From Pseudalkalibacillus sp. SCS-8 (GTDB lineage: Bacteria > Bacillota > Bacilli > Bacillales > Fictibacillaceae): a stretch of DNA of 64,000 bases. The DNA lies in the NCBI RefSeq assembly GCF_040126055.1, contig NZ_CP143541.1, forward strand, positions 1,984,001 through 2,048,000. The letters are read 5' to 3'. Shown piece after piece: positions 50,204 through 59,697 of this stretch. Every line of letters begins with the position of its first letter. Position 1 is the first letter of the stretch. Below the pieces are notes generated by a model that ran no database searches, had not been told where the DNA came from, and saw nothing but the letters and a program-made list of their open reading frames with translations. The translations under genes were made by a program, and so were the position numbers.

Positions 50204-52834
50204 ATGAGTGATAAGATCAACTCTCGACAACAAAGACGAAAAGCGTCTTCCAATAATAAGAAGAAAGGGCCGAATAAAAGACTGTTCAAGAAGATTGCAG
50301 CGTTTCTTCTCGTATTGGCCCTCATTGGAACGACGGTAGGTGCAATCGCTGTATTCGCAGTGATCAGCCAGGCACCGGAACTCGACCCGAAGGAATTGGA
50401 AACACCTGTTTCTTCGAAGCTATATGATAAAGATGGGAATGAATTCGGCACCATCAATAATGATGAAAAGAGAATCAGGGCGAGTTTTGATGAAATCCCA
50501 CAAGTCATGAAAGATGCGGTCATCGCAACTGAAGATATCCGCTTCTATGACCACTTCGGAATTGACATCCGTCGTATCGGTGGAGCCGCGATCGCAAATA
50601 TTACAGGTGGATTCGGTTCCCAGGGTGGTAGTACGATCACCCAGCAGGTCATCAAGAATGTCTTTTTCACACACGAAAAGAAAATGACCAGGAAAATAAA
50701 AGAAGCGTATCTCGCAATCAAAATGGAACAACAGTTTTCCAAGGATCAGATTTTTGAAATCTATCTGAATAAAATCTATTATGGCCAACGTGCACATGGT
50801 GTGGCGACAGCAGCTAAAACGTATTTCAACAAGGACATCCAGGATCTTGAGTTACATGAAGCGGCTTTGCTTGCAGGTCTTCCGAAGGCCCCGTCGACGT
50901 ATAATCCTGTTGATAACCCTGAAAAAGCAGAGGAACGTCGTAATGTCGTCCTATCTCAAATGGAGAAATACGGATTCATTACAAAGGAAGAGAAGGAAAA
51001 AGCACAGGCTATTAAAGTGAAGGATTACGTAAGCAAGAATGAAATCGAAAGCGAAAAAGATTCCTTCGATACGTTCAAAGCACAGGTCGTAGAAGAGGCT
51101 GCAAAACTCGCGGGTTTTGAGGATACGAGCGAGGTGTATACATCCGGTTTAGAAATCTATACGACACTCGATCCAAAAGCCCAGAAGGCGGTTGAAGAAG
51201 CCCTCTATACGACGAACATCATCAAGGAAGAGAACATCATGGGAGGACTTGTCGTCACTGACACGAAAACGGGTGCAGTAAGGGCGATCGGAAGTGGACG
51301 TAAGAGCTCACCAAGTGCGTTTTTCGCAACCCGTATGGATACGAGACAACCCGGTTCAACAATCAAACCGATCCTTGACTATGGTCCAGCGATCGAACAC
51401 TTGAAGTGGCCGACTTACAAGATGGTGAGTGATGATAAGCTTGTCATCAATGGACACGAGTTCCACAACTATGACAATAAGCATCATGGCGACATGTCGA
51501 TCCGAAAAGCGCTGTATGAATCCTATAACCTCCCTGCTATCCGTACATGGCAGGAAGTCGGTGCAGATAAAGCGAAGGATTTCGCTACCAAACTCGGTAT
51601 TGAAATTGAAGATAAGCATTATAGCCCTGCTTATGCAATCGGTGGATTCAATAAGAGTCCTTCCCCGATGGAGTTGGCAGCAGCCTATGCAGCGTTCGGG
51701 AACGAAGGCGTTTATAACAAGCCATTTACCGTGACGAAGATCAAGTTCCCTGATGGACGTGAAATCAAACATGAAAGTGATCCTGAGCCAGTGATGGAGG
51801 ATTATACCGCATATATGGTGACGGATATGTTGAAAGACGTCATTACGAAAGGGACTGCAAAAAATCATGTCAGCTTGAACTTCCCTGTAGCAGGAAAAAC
51901 AGGAACGACCAATTTCGGGAAAGAGGTCGGATCAGAATATGAAGGGAAAACGAAGGATGCATGGTTTGCAGGTTATTCATCCGAATTGTCAATGGCCGTC
52001 TGGACCGGTTACAAAGGCAACCGTGACGAGAACGGCAATCCGCTTTATTTAGATCGTGACACAGATGATTATTCCAAGCTCATTTTCGATTATGTCATGG
52101 AAAAAGCAAGTGAAGGCTTGGATAATAAAGACTGGAAACGACCAAATTCGGTGATTGAAGTGGCGATGGAGAAAGGCACGGGTAAACGCGCAAGCGAATA
52201 TACCCCTAAGGAAGAGATCGTCCGTGAACTAGCTGTAAAAGGTACAGATCTTCCGAGCGTTTCAGAAGAATATGAGAAATTGGAAGCACCACAAAATCTT
52301 CAAGCCAAGTATAATGAAAAGAAACAAGAAGCGAAATTGAAGTGGAAATATCCGAAAGAACGTCTTGAGGATGGCGTCTCATTTAAAGTTATGTATTCCA
52401 TTGATGGCAGTGGATTCCAAGAATTAAGCCAGCAGAAGGAAACAGAACTTGTCGTGGAAAACTTGACCCCAGGCGTTACGATCACCTTTGCTGTCGTTGC
52501 AGTTGATGAAGAACGCGGTAAAGAAAGTGAACCTGCTACCGTCGATGTCACAACGAAGCAAGAAGATACGGAAGAACCCCCTTCTGATGAAGATGAAAAT
52601 GAAGGCGAAGAAGAAGGCGATGGCGAAGAGCAAGGTGATAAAGAAGAAAAAGAAAACGGTGATGGTCAAGGAGATCAACAAGGTGATGGTTCTGAAGAAA
52701 CGCCACCAGGTTCCGGTGGGGACACGAGTCCCGGCTCAGGGGATGAAGATGGATCTAACGACAACGAAGGCCCTGGTTCTACAGTACCTGGAACCGGTGG
52801 CATCGTCCCACCACTATCAAGAGAATCAGCATAA
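50204..52834 (+). CDS. ponA: Bifunctional penicillin-binding protein 1A/1B
   Basis: 876-residue class A PBP. Short basic cytoplasmic start, one transmembrane helix (about 32-55), GT51 glycosyltransferase with catalytic Glu110 in ATEDIRFYDHFG and GSTITQQVIKN, then a transpeptidase with Ser385-x-x-Lys388 (PGSTIKP) and KTGTTN (Lys565). A fibronectin type III-like domain (about 690-790) is followed by an acidic then Gly/Ser/Pro-rich tail (about 790-870). Polymerises and cross-links peptidoglycan outside the membrane; partner of GpsB. SD AGGAG. Confidence 0.96.
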   Translation: MSDKINSRQQRRKASSNNKKKGPNKRLFKKIAAFLLVLALIGTTVGAIAVFAVISQAPELDPKELETPVSSKLYDKDGNEFGTINNDEKRIRASFDEIPQVMKDAVIATEDIRFYDHFGIDIRRIGGAAIANITGGFGSQGGSTITQQVIKNVFFTHEKKMTRKIKEAYLAIKMEQQFSKDQIFEIYLNKIYYGQRAHGVATAAKTYFNKDIQDLELHEAALLAGLPKAPSTYNPVDNPEKAEERRNVVLSQMEKYGFITKEEKEKAQAIKVKDYVSKNEIESEKDSFDTFKAQVVEEAAKLAGFEDTSEVYTSGLEIYTTLDPKAQKAVEEALYTTNIIKEENIMGGLVVTDTKTGAVRAIGSGRKSSPSAFFATRMDTRQPGSTIKPILDYGPAIEHLKWPTYKMVSDDKLVINGHEFHNYDNKHHGDMSIRKALYESYNLPAIRTWQEVGADKAKDFATKLGIEIEDKHYSPAYAIGGFNKSPSPMELAAAYAAFGNEGVYNKPFTVTKIKFPDGREIKHESDPEPVMEDYTAYMVTDMLKDVITKGTAKNHVSLNFPVAGKTGTTNFGKEVGSEYEGKTKDAWFAGYSSELSMAVWTGYKGNRDENGNPLYLDRDTDDYSKLIFDYVMEKASEGLDNKDWKRPNSVIEVAMEKGTGKRASEYTPKEEIVRELAVKGTDLPSVSEEYEKLEAPQNLQAKYNEKKQEAKLKWKYPKERLEDGVSFKVMYSIDGSGFQELSQQKETELVVENLTPGVTITFAVVAVDEERGKESEPATVDVTTKQEDTEEPPSDEDENEGEEEGDGEEQGDKEEKENGDGQGDQQGDGSEETPPGSGGDTSPGSGDEDGSNDNEGPGSTVPGTGGIVPPLSRESA

Positions 52835-52835
52835 T

Positions 52836-52870
52836 GAAAAAACCAGGATGCGCACGCATCCTGGTTTTTT
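52836..52870. terminator. Bidirectional terminator
   Basis: 12-bp stem AAACCAGGATGCG/CGCATCCTGGTTT with A- and T-runs on both sides, between ponA and the convergent sleL-like gene. Confidence 0.95.
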
Positions 52871-52875
52871 TGACG

Positions 52876-54147
52876 TTATCTTTTGACGTTGAAACGATCC
52901 TTGATCAATGGCCAGACCGGGGTATATGGGAAAGCAAGGTTCCAAAATGACATACCGGCAAGGTCAAGCTTCTTCAACAATTCAAACTTGGCTGCCATGC
53001 TCCTTAAATCTTCGAACCAAACGATATGTTCCTTCCCGTCCTGATCATAATACGTATAGAATGGGGCCTGGGATTCCTGATCATATTGGATTTCTGCGTT
53101 TTTCGTATACGCAAGCCTCGATGCTTGTGGAACACTCAATGCTTTTGCGAATTTTCCGCCTTCGACATACGGCAACGTCCAATCATACCCATACAAATTG
53201 ACGCCCATGATGATTTTTTCTTTCGGTATTTCGGTCAACGCATAGTTCAACACTTCCTCAACTTCAGGTAAAGGGCTGACAGGGAGAGGCGGCCCTCCGC
53301 TCCATCCCCATTCATACGTCATGATGATGACATAATCGACGATCTCGCCATGTGCTTTGTAATCATGCCCTTCGTAAAGAACCCCTTTTTGATCCGCTTT
53401 CACCTTAGGTGCAACAGCAGTCGAGATGATATACCCTTGCGGCTTGAGCTTTTTCGTCAGCTTGCGTAGAAATTGATTATAACGTTCTTTATTTTCTTTA
53501 CCTAGAAATTCGAAGTCGACATTGATCCCTTTATACCCTTTGTTCTTCATTTCTTTCTCGATATTTGCGATGAGTGTGTCCTGTATTTTCTCACTTTTCA
53601 AGATCGTCGTCGCTAATTCCGTGTCGAATTCGGCCCCTTCTTTAATATTCGTTATCGTCATGACCGGCTTGACATTATTTTTCTTCGCGATGTCAATTAA
53701 GGATTGGTCCTTCTCAAGTGCCTTCAAATTTCCTTTTTCATCGACGTGATAGCTGAAAACAGACAACCAGCTCAGCGTATCCGCAGCGGATTTGGCATAA
53801 TCGATCGTCTTCTCGAATGGTTCACCGTACGCATTGACGATGGTGCTTGTTTTCGGTTTCGCGGGTACGATGACGACCTGACCCGGATAAAGCGTCATAC
53901 CTTCGATCTGTGGATTGGCCTTCTGTAGTTCTTGTATGGAAACGCCTGTTTTTTGTGCAATCGTAAAATAAGAATCCCCTGGTTGAACGGTATACCGATT
54001 TTTCGTCGGAATGAGCAGCGTCTGACCGATCGCCATCTGATCCGGATTCTCAAGTCCGTTCAGATTGACTATTTGCTGCCAAGGTATACCATACAGCTGA
54101 GAGATTCCCCATAAGGATTCACCAGATCTGACAACATGTATTTGCAT
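52876..54147 (-). CDS. LysM-GH18 spore cortex-lytic enzyme (SleL/YaaH-like)
   Basis: 423 residues. Two N-terminal LysM repeats (about 2-45, VVRSGESLWGISQLYGIPWQ; and about 50-94, YTVQPGDSYFTIAQKTGVS) are followed by a GH18 domain with the catalytic acid in KGINVDFEFLG (about residue 213). This is the SleL/YaaH design: N-acetylglucosaminidase acting on cortex peptidoglycan in germinating spores. No signal peptide, as expected for enzymes packed from the mother cell. A sigma-E promoter lies upstream. YdhD-like paralogues are an alternative, so no symbol is given. Confidence 0.88.
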   Translation of the reverse strand: MQIHVVRSGESLWGISQLYGIPWQQIVNLNGLENPDQMAIGQTLLIPTKNRYTVQPGDSYFTIAQKTGVSIQELQKANPQIEGMTLYPGQVVIVPAKPKTSTIVNAYGEPFEKTIDYAKSAADTLSWLSVFSYHVDEKGNLKALEKDQSLIDIAKKNNVKPVMTITNIKEGAEFDTELATTILKSEKIQDTLIANIEKEMKNKGYKGINVDFEFLGKENKERYNQFLRKLTKKLKPQGYIISTAVAPKVKADQKGVLYEGHDYKAHGEIVDYVIIMTYEWGWSGGPPLPVSPLPEVEEVLNYALTEIPKEKIIMGVNLYGYDWTLPYVEGGKFAKALSVPQASRLAYTKNAEIQYDQESQAPFYTYYDQDGKEHIVWFEDLRSMAAKFELLKKLDLAGMSFWNLAFPYTPVWPLIKDRFNVKR

Positions 54148-54180
54148 GAATGTCCCTCCTGCCGAACGTCATCATGCTAA

Positions 54181-54211
54181 TATCCTATGTTGTCATTTCC
54201 TGTCCATATGC
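54181..54211 (-). promoter_or_regulatory. Sigma-E promoter of the sleL-like gene
   Basis: On the - strand GCATATG (54211-54205), 15-nt spacer, CATAGGATA (54189-54181), close to KMATATT-N13/15-CATACANT. It overlaps the end of ypoC. yaaH is sigma-E controlled in B. subtilis. Confidence 0.6.
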
Positions 54212-54711
54212 TCTTTTTTTCGCAGGTTCATCATCCACTTCTTCTCAAGTTCATCGTATAGTTCGGTCAATTGAATATAAGCGAGGTAATGATCCGGGTT
54301 TTCGAGGATAAAAATCAACCGTTCCTTCAAATTAAAGGGCTGGTCAGGAAGGGAAGAACAGTCTTCAACGAGGTGGGTCAAACGTGCGACACGCTGTCCG
54401 TTGATCCAAAACAGAATCGTAATGAACCAGCCGATTCCTTTTATCATGGCAGGCTTTGCAGCGTGGCGATCTCGGTTCTTGAAAGAGGCTGCAATCTTTT
54501 CTTTTTCGCTTCGCCATAATCGGAAGAGATGATCGATGAGTTCATTTGTAACGACCAGTCCCGCCTTTTTTTGCTGGAATTTAAAATCGAGCAGAAACGG
54601 GATGGAAGCAAGCTCTTTTATGTCGTCGATTTCCCTTTCTTTTGTGAACGCCTCGTTGAAAAACAAAGGGTGATGAAACAGTTTTGATTGTTCCGATGTA
54701 CGATCAGACAT
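54193..54711 (-). CDS. ypoC: YpoC-like protein
   Basis: 172 residues, helical and soluble, fitting the YpoC family (LFHHPLFFNEAFTKEREIDD, KGIGWFITILFWINGQRV, LTELYDELEKKWM). No function known. Overlaps the end of nth by 8 bp, the conserved dnaD-nth-ypoC arrangement of Bacilli; its 3' end contains the promoter of the next gene. Confidence 0.88.
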   Translation of the reverse strand: MSDRTSEQSKLFHHPLFFNEAFTKEREIDDIKELASIPFLLDFKFQQKKAGLVVTNELIDHLFRLWRSEKEKIAASFKNRDRHAAKPAMIKGIGWFITILFWINGQRVARLTHLVEDCSSLPDQPFNLKERLIFILENPDHYLAYIQLTELYDELEKKWMMNLRKKEHMDRK

Positions 54712-55363
54712 TTTCCTTCACTTTCTTCATACGCTTCTGCCCTTCTCTGCACAAATATAACAGTGGGCATACCGTGCATTGAGGATTTTGTGCCTTACAA
54801 TGATAACGGCCGAAAAAGATCAGACGGTGGTGTGTTTCCGACCATTCTTCTTCGGGAATTTTTCTCATCAATGTTTTTTCAACCTCTAAAACACTGTCCT
54901 TCCATCTGCAAATTCCCAGACGTTTTGAAACCCGTTCGACATGCGTGTCAACCGCAATGGCAGGTATGCCGTAAGCAACAGAAACGATGACATTTGCTGT
55001 TTTTCGCCCGACACCTGGGAGCTTGACGAGTTCATCCCTATTATCAGGGATGTTTCCTCCATATTCATGAATCACCATCTCGGCCAATTTTCTGATATTC
55101 TTCGCTTTGTTACGGAAAAGACCGATCGAGCGTATGTCCTCCTGCAATTCTTCAAGAGGTACCGCCAGATAATCTTCAGGGGTTTTGTATTTTTCAAATA
55201 ATCGCGGAGTCACTTTATTGACTAGGGCATCCGTACATTGTGCGGATAATAGGACCGCTATGGTCAATTCAAACGGATTCGAGTGATTCAGTTCGCAGTG
55301 GGCTTCAGGAAACATATTCCCCATTTCGTCCAGAACTTCTCTTATTTGCTTCTTCGTCAACAT
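54704..55363 (-). CDS. nth: Endonuclease III
   Basis: 219-residue base-excision DNA glycosylase/AP lyase that removes oxidised pyrimidines. Helix-hairpin-helix LPGVGRKTANVIVS with catalytic Lys121, followed by VDTHVERV with the catalytic Asp. C-terminal [4Fe-4S] site C-x6-C-x2-C-x5-C (HCKAQNPQCTVCPLLYLC). Length as in B. subtilis (219). It begins 18 bp after dnaD. Confidence 0.96.
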   Translation of the reverse strand: MLTKKQIREVLDEMGNMFPEAHCELNHSNPFELTIAVLLSAQCTDALVNKVTPRLFEKYKTPEDYLAVPLEELQEDIRSIGLFRNKAKNIRKLAEMVIHEYGGNIPDNRDELVKLPGVGRKTANVIVSVAYGIPAIAVDTHVERVSKRLGICRWKDSVLEVEKTLMRKIPEEEWSETHHRLIFFGRYHCKAQNPQCTVCPLLYLCREGQKRMKKVKENV

Positions 55364-55381
55364 ACCATATCTCGTCCTTTG

Positions 55382-56095
55382 CTAGGATTGTTCCAACCAA
55401 TTGTAATAAGGGAAATCGGTGGAAGGCGATTGTTTAGAATCTGTCGTCGGCGTCCGTTTGTATTTTTGCTGCCTGAATTTCTCACCATATTGTTTTGCCT
55501 GCTCGACTGTCTGAATGCCATTTTTCTTCCATTCGAACAAAATCCTGTCGATATAACGGAAGTTCAATTTTCCTGATAAAACCGCTTCTTTCAATGCAGA
55601 GATGATGATAGCCGGGTCATGCCCATCCTGGTCAAGCCACATGTTCATCGTCTCGCATTCAATGGGGGATAATGGCCTTCCGAACTCTTTCTCCATAATC
55701 GAGTAGATCTGCATCTCTTCTTGTTGCTTTTCCTGTTGTGTACGCTCGACCTGATCCTCTTCCAAAGCACGGATCAATTTCTCCCAGAGCGGTCTTAGCG
55801 TATACGTTTCAGAATGGATATGCTGGACAGGATCATCATGCTCTTCGATCTTCAGCATGCCCTTCTGGATGCACGACCTCAAAAGCTGCATGCAATGATG
55901 CGTGGAAACAGCCATCCTTGAGGACAGCTCCTCAGGAGTCGGAAAATAGTTTCCTCCTTCTATGAAGGAATGCATATGTATCAATACCATCATTTCTTCT
56001 TCGTCAAGGCCTAACTTGTGATAATTCATTAATAATGCATTCGGGATGGATACCGTTCCCATCTCCATCCATTGGATAAAGCTTTCTTTTCTCAT
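55382..56095 (-). CDS. dnaD: DNA replication initiation/restart protein DnaD
   Basis: 237 residues from ATG 56095 (SD GGGAGGTG; the frame extends to 56140 without SD). N-terminal winged-helix DDBH1 domain (about 1-115, with NYHKLGLDEEEMM) and C-terminal DDBH2 domain with RPLSPIECETMNMWLDQDGHD and the conserved FRYIDRILFEWKKNGIQTVE (about 195). Helps load the replicative helicase at oriC and stalled forks. First of dnaD-nth-ypoC. Confidence 0.96.
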   Translation of the reverse strand: MRKESFIQWMEMGTVSIPNALLMNYHKLGLDEEEMMVLIHMHSFIEGGNYFPTPEELSSRMAVSTHHCMQLLRSCIQKGMLKIEEHDDPVQHIHSETYTLRPLWEKLIRALEEDQVERTQQEKQQEEMQIYSIMEKEFGRPLSPIECETMNMWLDQDGHDPAIIISALKEAVLSGKLNFRYIDRILFEWKKNGIQTVEQAKQYGEKFRQQKYKRTPTTDSKQSPSTDFPYYNWLEQS

Positions 56096-56160
56096 CTCTG
56101 ACACCTCCCTCTTATTATAACAGTTCGACGCTATTGGCACGATAGGTTCCGCTACGAAAA

Positions 56161-56190
56161 TGAAAATGCCCCCGCCGTTGCGGAGGCATT
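56161..56190 (-). terminator. asnS terminator
   Basis: AATGCCTCCGC pairs with GCGGGGGCATT on the - strand, then TTCATTTTCG. Confidence 0.75.
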
Positions 56191-56202
56191 CAATTTAAAG
56201 GC

Positions 56203-57495
56203 TTATGGATAGAGACGGTTCAACAAACGTGGGAATGGAATGGATTCACGGATGTGTTCAATTCCGGACAACCATGCGACTGTCCGCTCCAATCCTAATC
56301 CGAAGCCTGAATGAGGAACGCTGCCATATTTACGTAATTGCAAATACCATTCATAAGCTTCTGGTGATAGATTATGCTCCTCATAACGCTTCTGCATTAA
56401 CTCAAGGTCGTCGATCCGTTGGCTTCCCCCAATAATTTCGCCGTATCCTTCCGGTGCGATAAGGTCCGCGCACAATACGACTTCGTCACGTTCAGGGTCA
56501 GGCTTCATATAGAAGGCTTTAATGTCTTTCGGATAATGTGTGATGAAGACAGGCTTGTCATAGCTTTCTGCAATAGCCGTTTCATGCGGTGCTCCGAAAT
56601 CTTCGCCCCATTCGATATCATCGAAACCTTTTTCTTTCAACAGTTTGATCGCATCATCATACGTAATGCGTGGGAATGGTGCTTTGATTTTTTCTAACAT
56701 CGAAATGTCCCGTCCAAGCGTCTCCAGCTCGATCTTGCAATTTTCCAATACGGATTGTGCAAGATACGAAACATACTGTTCCTGGATTTCCAGACTTTCC
56801 TCATGCTCGACGAACGCCATTTCTGGTTCGATCATCCAGAACTCGATCAAGTGTCGGCGAGTTTTGGATTTCTCGGCACGGAATGTCGGACCGAACGAAA
56901 AGACTCGACCGAATGCCATCGCTGCCGCTTCCATATAGAGTTGTCCACTTTGTGAAAGATAAGCATCTTCATCAAAATAACGCGTATGGAACAGCGTGGT
57001 GGTTCCTTCAGCGGAGCTGCCTGTCAAAATCGGCGGATCGATTTTGACGAATCCTTCTTTATTATAGAATTCATATGTAGCGCGAATGATTTCGTTTCTT
57101 ACACGCATGATTGCATGCTGCTTTTTGGAACGCAGCCATAGATGACGGTTGTCCATCAAGAATTCCGTACCGTGTTCTTTCGGTGTGATCGGATAGTCGA
57201 CCGATTCGGAAATGACTTCGATATCCGTAACGACCAATTCTACTCCAGTCGGTGAACGGTCATCCTTCTTGACTGTACCTGTCACATATAGGCTCGTTTC
57301 TTGAGTAATCTCTTTCGCTGTATGCCAGATCTGTTCGTCGACCTCACTTTTTACAACGACGCCTTGGACGAATCCAGTACCGTCCCTTAATTGTAAAAAT
57401 GCAATCTTACCGCTGGATCTTTTATTCGCAAGCCATGCTCCGATGGTCACTTGCTCATCAATATGATTACGTAATAATTGAACTGTGGTTTTCAC
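56203..57495 (-). CDS. asnS: Asparaginyl-tRNA synthetase
   Basis: 430 residues from GTG 57495 (SD GGAGGG 7 nt upstream; an earlier in-frame codon at 57513 lies before the SD). Equal to B. subtilis AsnS in length. OB-fold tRNA-binding domain (about 1-110, [21 protein letters not shown]) and class II catalytic core with [21 protein letters not shown] (motif 2, about 210) and [13 protein letters not shown] (motif 3, about 402). Charges tRNA-Asn. Downstream of aspB; the aspB-asnS gap has no T-box. Confidence 0.97.
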   Translation of the reverse strand: MKTTVQLLRNHIDEQVTIGAWLANKRSSGKIAFLQLRDGTGFVQGVVVKSEVDEQIWHTAKEITQETSLYVTGTVKKDDRSPTGVELVVTDIEVISESVDYPITPKEHGTEFLMDNRHLWLRSKKQHAIMRVRNEIIRATYEFYNKEGFVKIDPPILTGSSAEGTTTLFHTRYFDEDAYLSQSGQLYMEAAAMAFGRVFSFGPTFRAEKSKTRRHLIEFWMIEPEMAFVEHEESLEIQEQYVSYLAQSVLENCKIELETLGRDISMLEKIKAPFPRITYDDAIKLLKEKGFDDIEWGEDFGAPHETAIAESYDKPVFITHYPKDIKAFYMKPDPERDEVVLCADLIAPEGYGEIIGGSQRIDDLELMQKRYEEHNLSPEAYEWYLQLRKYGSVPHSGFGLGLERTVAWLSGIEHIRESIPFPRLLNRLYP

Positions 57496-57590
57496 GATTG
57501 TTCCCTCCACCAATCTGATGTGTTCCTATGATTTATTGCTTCTTCAGCTTTTTATATTGTACATAAACAAGAGCCGATAAACAACCGGCT

Positions 57591-58775
57591 CTATTTCTGA
57601 TGCTTCTCCATGAAGCTTCGGATTCGATCGAGCGCTTCCTCCAGGACCGGCAGGGATGTCGCATAGGATAAACGGACATTATCCGGGGATCCGAATCCGC
57701 TGCCAGGTACAAGTGCAACTTTTTCATATTCAAGAAGCGCCTCAACCCAGCTGTCGACGGAATCAAATCCTGTCATTTCCACCGCTTCGGTCACGTTCGG
57801 GAACAAATAGAATGCACCTTTCGGCTTTTCGCATCTGAATCCCGGAATTTGAATCAATTGGTCATACACTTTGTTGAGCCGTCCTTCAAACGCTTCCTTC
57901 ATCTCATTCACTGGCTCCTGTGGGCCATCATATGCCGCAATAGCAGCGAATTGAGCAATCGAGGTCGGATTGGATGTACTATGGCTCGCAAGGTTCGTCA
58001 TCGCCTGGATGATGTCCCTGTTTCCGACAGCATAACCGATTCTCCATCCCGTCATCGCATGAGATTTCGAGACACCATTGATAATGATCGTTCGTTCTTT
58101 CAATTCAGGCGAAAGCTGTGCGATCGAGGTATGTGTTTCCCCGAAGTATGTCAACTTCTCGTAAATCTCATCTGAAACGATGATCAGATCATGTTCGACA
58201 CAAACCTTTCCTAACGCTTTCAATTCTTCCGCGGTATAGATGGCGCCTGTCGGATTTGAAGGTGAATTGATGATCAACGCTTTCGTATTGCTGCTTATCG
58301 CCTGTTTCAGCTGATCAGCAGTGACTTTGAAGCCATTTTCTTCTTTCCCTTCAATATGGACAGGGACACCTCCGGCAAGTTTCACTTGTTCCGGATAGCT
58401 TACCCAATACGGCGTAGGGATGACAACTTCATCCCCCTCGTCTAGAATGGCTTGGAATAATGTATAAAGCGCATGCTTCGCTCCAGTCGTTACAATGACT
58501 TCACTCGGGTCGTACTGGAGCTTCTGATCAGCTTGAAGTTTATCAACAATGCTTTTCTTCAACTGAGCCAGCCCACTAGCTGGTGTATATTTCGTGAATC
58601 CTTCCCGCATTGCCGATTCTGCTCGATCGATGATATGCTCCGGTGTATTGAAATCCGGCTCACCGGCACCGAGACCAATCACATCATGTCCTTCAGCCTT
58701 CAAAGCGTTCGCTTTTGCGGTGATCGCCAATGTACTTGAGGGTGTCAATGCTTTTACACGTTTTGCTAAATTCAT
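57591..58775 (-). CDS. aspB: Aspartate aminotransferase
   Basis: 394-residue class I PLP aminotransferase converting oxaloacetate and glutamate to aspartate and 2-oxoglutarate. PLP lysine Lys237 in GVSKSHAMTGWRIGY; NSPSNPTGAIYTAEEL (about 170) and SDEIYEKLTYFGETHTS (about 200) around it; the substrate Arg is in DNVRLSYATS near the end. Directly above asnS, so aspartate and asparaginyl-tRNA synthesis are clustered. SD GGAGG. Confidence 0.96.
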   Translation of the reverse strand: MNLAKRVKALTPSSTLAITAKANALKAEGHDVIGLGAGEPDFNTPEHIIDRAESAMREGFTKYTPASGLAQLKKSIVDKLQADQKLQYDPSEVIVTTGAKHALYTLFQAILDEGDEVVIPTPYWVSYPEQVKLAGGVPVHIEGKEENGFKVTADQLKQAISSNTKALIINSPSNPTGAIYTAEELKALGKVCVEHDLIIVSDEIYEKLTYFGETHTSIAQLSPELKERTIIINGVSKSHAMTGWRIGYAVGNRDIIQAMTNLASHSTSNPTSIAQFAAIAAYDGPQEPVNEMKEAFEGRLNKVYDQLIQIPGFRCEKPKGAFYLFPNVTEAVEMTGFDSVDSWVEALLEYEKVALVPGSGFGSPDNVRLSYATSLPVLEEALDRIRSFMEKHQK

Positions 58776-58803
58776 ATTCTAACCTCCAGGAATTTTGTAA
58801 CCA

Positions 58804-59304
58804 TTACGATTTCTTCATCTTGTATGTTTTGAAGTGTGTGCCATCATCATATCTGATGTAGTGGAATGTATATTGACTCCCACTGTCCTCGTAGACGATT
58901 TCCCATACTGGTATGAAAGGAGAGGTTTCTCTGAACTTTTCCAATCCCAAACGGATGGAGACAAGCCGATCAGGTGAAAGTTCTTGTCGTACGTATTGTT
59001 TCACCTTGTTCCGATCCCATCCTTCCTTCCCATCAATCATCTGCAAATCCCCATTTTTGTCCAATGGAACAAAAATGATCCGTTCTTCTCCTTCTTTCTT
59101 TGCATGAATGACATCATAGGCTGCATATGAGCCGTAATAATGATTGATGTCCATGACCTCGCTGATGCCGTATTCCTGTTCAGCAACCGCGATACTGTTC
59201 TGTTGCTCATCGCCATGCTCATTCCATACATAATAATAATAAGTGAGACCGAGTAGAAAGGTTCCAACAATGATGGTTCCGACGGTATAAACGATTTTCT
59301 TCAT
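58804..59304 (-). CDS. ypmB: DUF5590 membrane-anchored protein YpmB
   Basis: 166 residues from ATG 59304. One N-terminal transmembrane helix (about 4-26, VYTVGTIIVGTFLLGLTYYYYV) with the rest outside, holding two PepSY-like repeats (AEQEYGISEVMDINHYYGS and QELSPDRLVSIRLGLEKFRE). Possibly binds or inhibits an extracytoplasmic protease; unproven. Between ypmA and aspB as in B. subtilis. Confidence 0.9.
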   Translation of the reverse strand: MKKIVYTVGTIIVGTFLLGLTYYYYVWNEHGDEQQNSIAVAEQEYGISEVMDINHYYGSYAAYDVIHAKKEGEERIIFVPLDKNGDLQMIDGKEGWDRNKVKQYVRQELSPDRLVSIRLGLEKFRETSPFIPVWEIVYEDSGSQYTFHYIRYDDGTHFKTYKMKKS

Positions 59305-59313
59305 ACTGATCAC

Positions 59314-59484
59314 CTATGTACGATAGATGGTGAATACCATTTTATCTTGATCTTCTTTATCAAGTGCTAAGCCGAACATCAAATCCTGATGCTTTAATGT
59401 ACGATTCAATGCGTCAACGATTTTGTATAGGTCCGGAGTGGATTGGACTTTTACCGTCGACAAGATTTCAATTTTGCTCTCCAT
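59314..59484 (-). CDS. ypmA: DUF4264 protein YpmA
   Basis: 56 residues from ATG 59484 to TAG 59314. MESKIEILSTVKVQSTPDLY, then LNRTLKHQDLMFGLALDKED and MVFTIYRT, is very close to B. subtilis YpmA over the whole length. Small soluble protein of unknown function. Ten bases separate it from ypmB, so the pair are cotranscribed. Too short for many ORF finders. Confidence 0.93.
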   Translation of the reverse strand: MESKIEILSTVKVQSTPDLYKIVDALNRTLKHQDLMFGLALDKEDQDKMVFTIYRT

Positions 59485-59566
59485 TACCAGTACACCCCAT
59501 TAATTGTTGCTCATTTTTACTAATAACTCGATCAATGGAGGGAAGAATAAGACTATCGATCAATAA

Positions 59567-59645
59567 GCAGCCTCCATGAGACGGCTGCAATATAATCTTC
59601 CTTCCCTACACCTTTTTTAGGCTGACTTGTGCAAGTCAGCCCTTT
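59567..59645. other. Two hairpins between the ComEC-like gene and ypmA
   Basis: GCAGCC...GGCTGC (about 59567-59588) and GGCTGACTT-GTGC-AAGTCAGCC (about 59613-59635). The second has T-rich flanks on the + strand (TTTCTTTTTC) and so looks like a terminator pointing away from any gene. Either may weakly end the - strand ComEC-like transcript. Confidence 0.5.
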
Positions 59646-59697
59646 CTTTTTCTTAACCTACCTGTATTTTCAATGAAAACCGGATGATTTTCAATAC

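Noticed and set aside
50420..50797. 125-aa antisense frame in ponA, and similar long antisense frames in parE, odhA and dinG
   Set aside because: Antisense shadows of strongly conserved coding regions; no SD or family match.
57496..57590. T-box leader before asnS
   Set aside because: The aspB-asnS gap is 95 bp, too short for a T-box, with no TGGNACC sequence.
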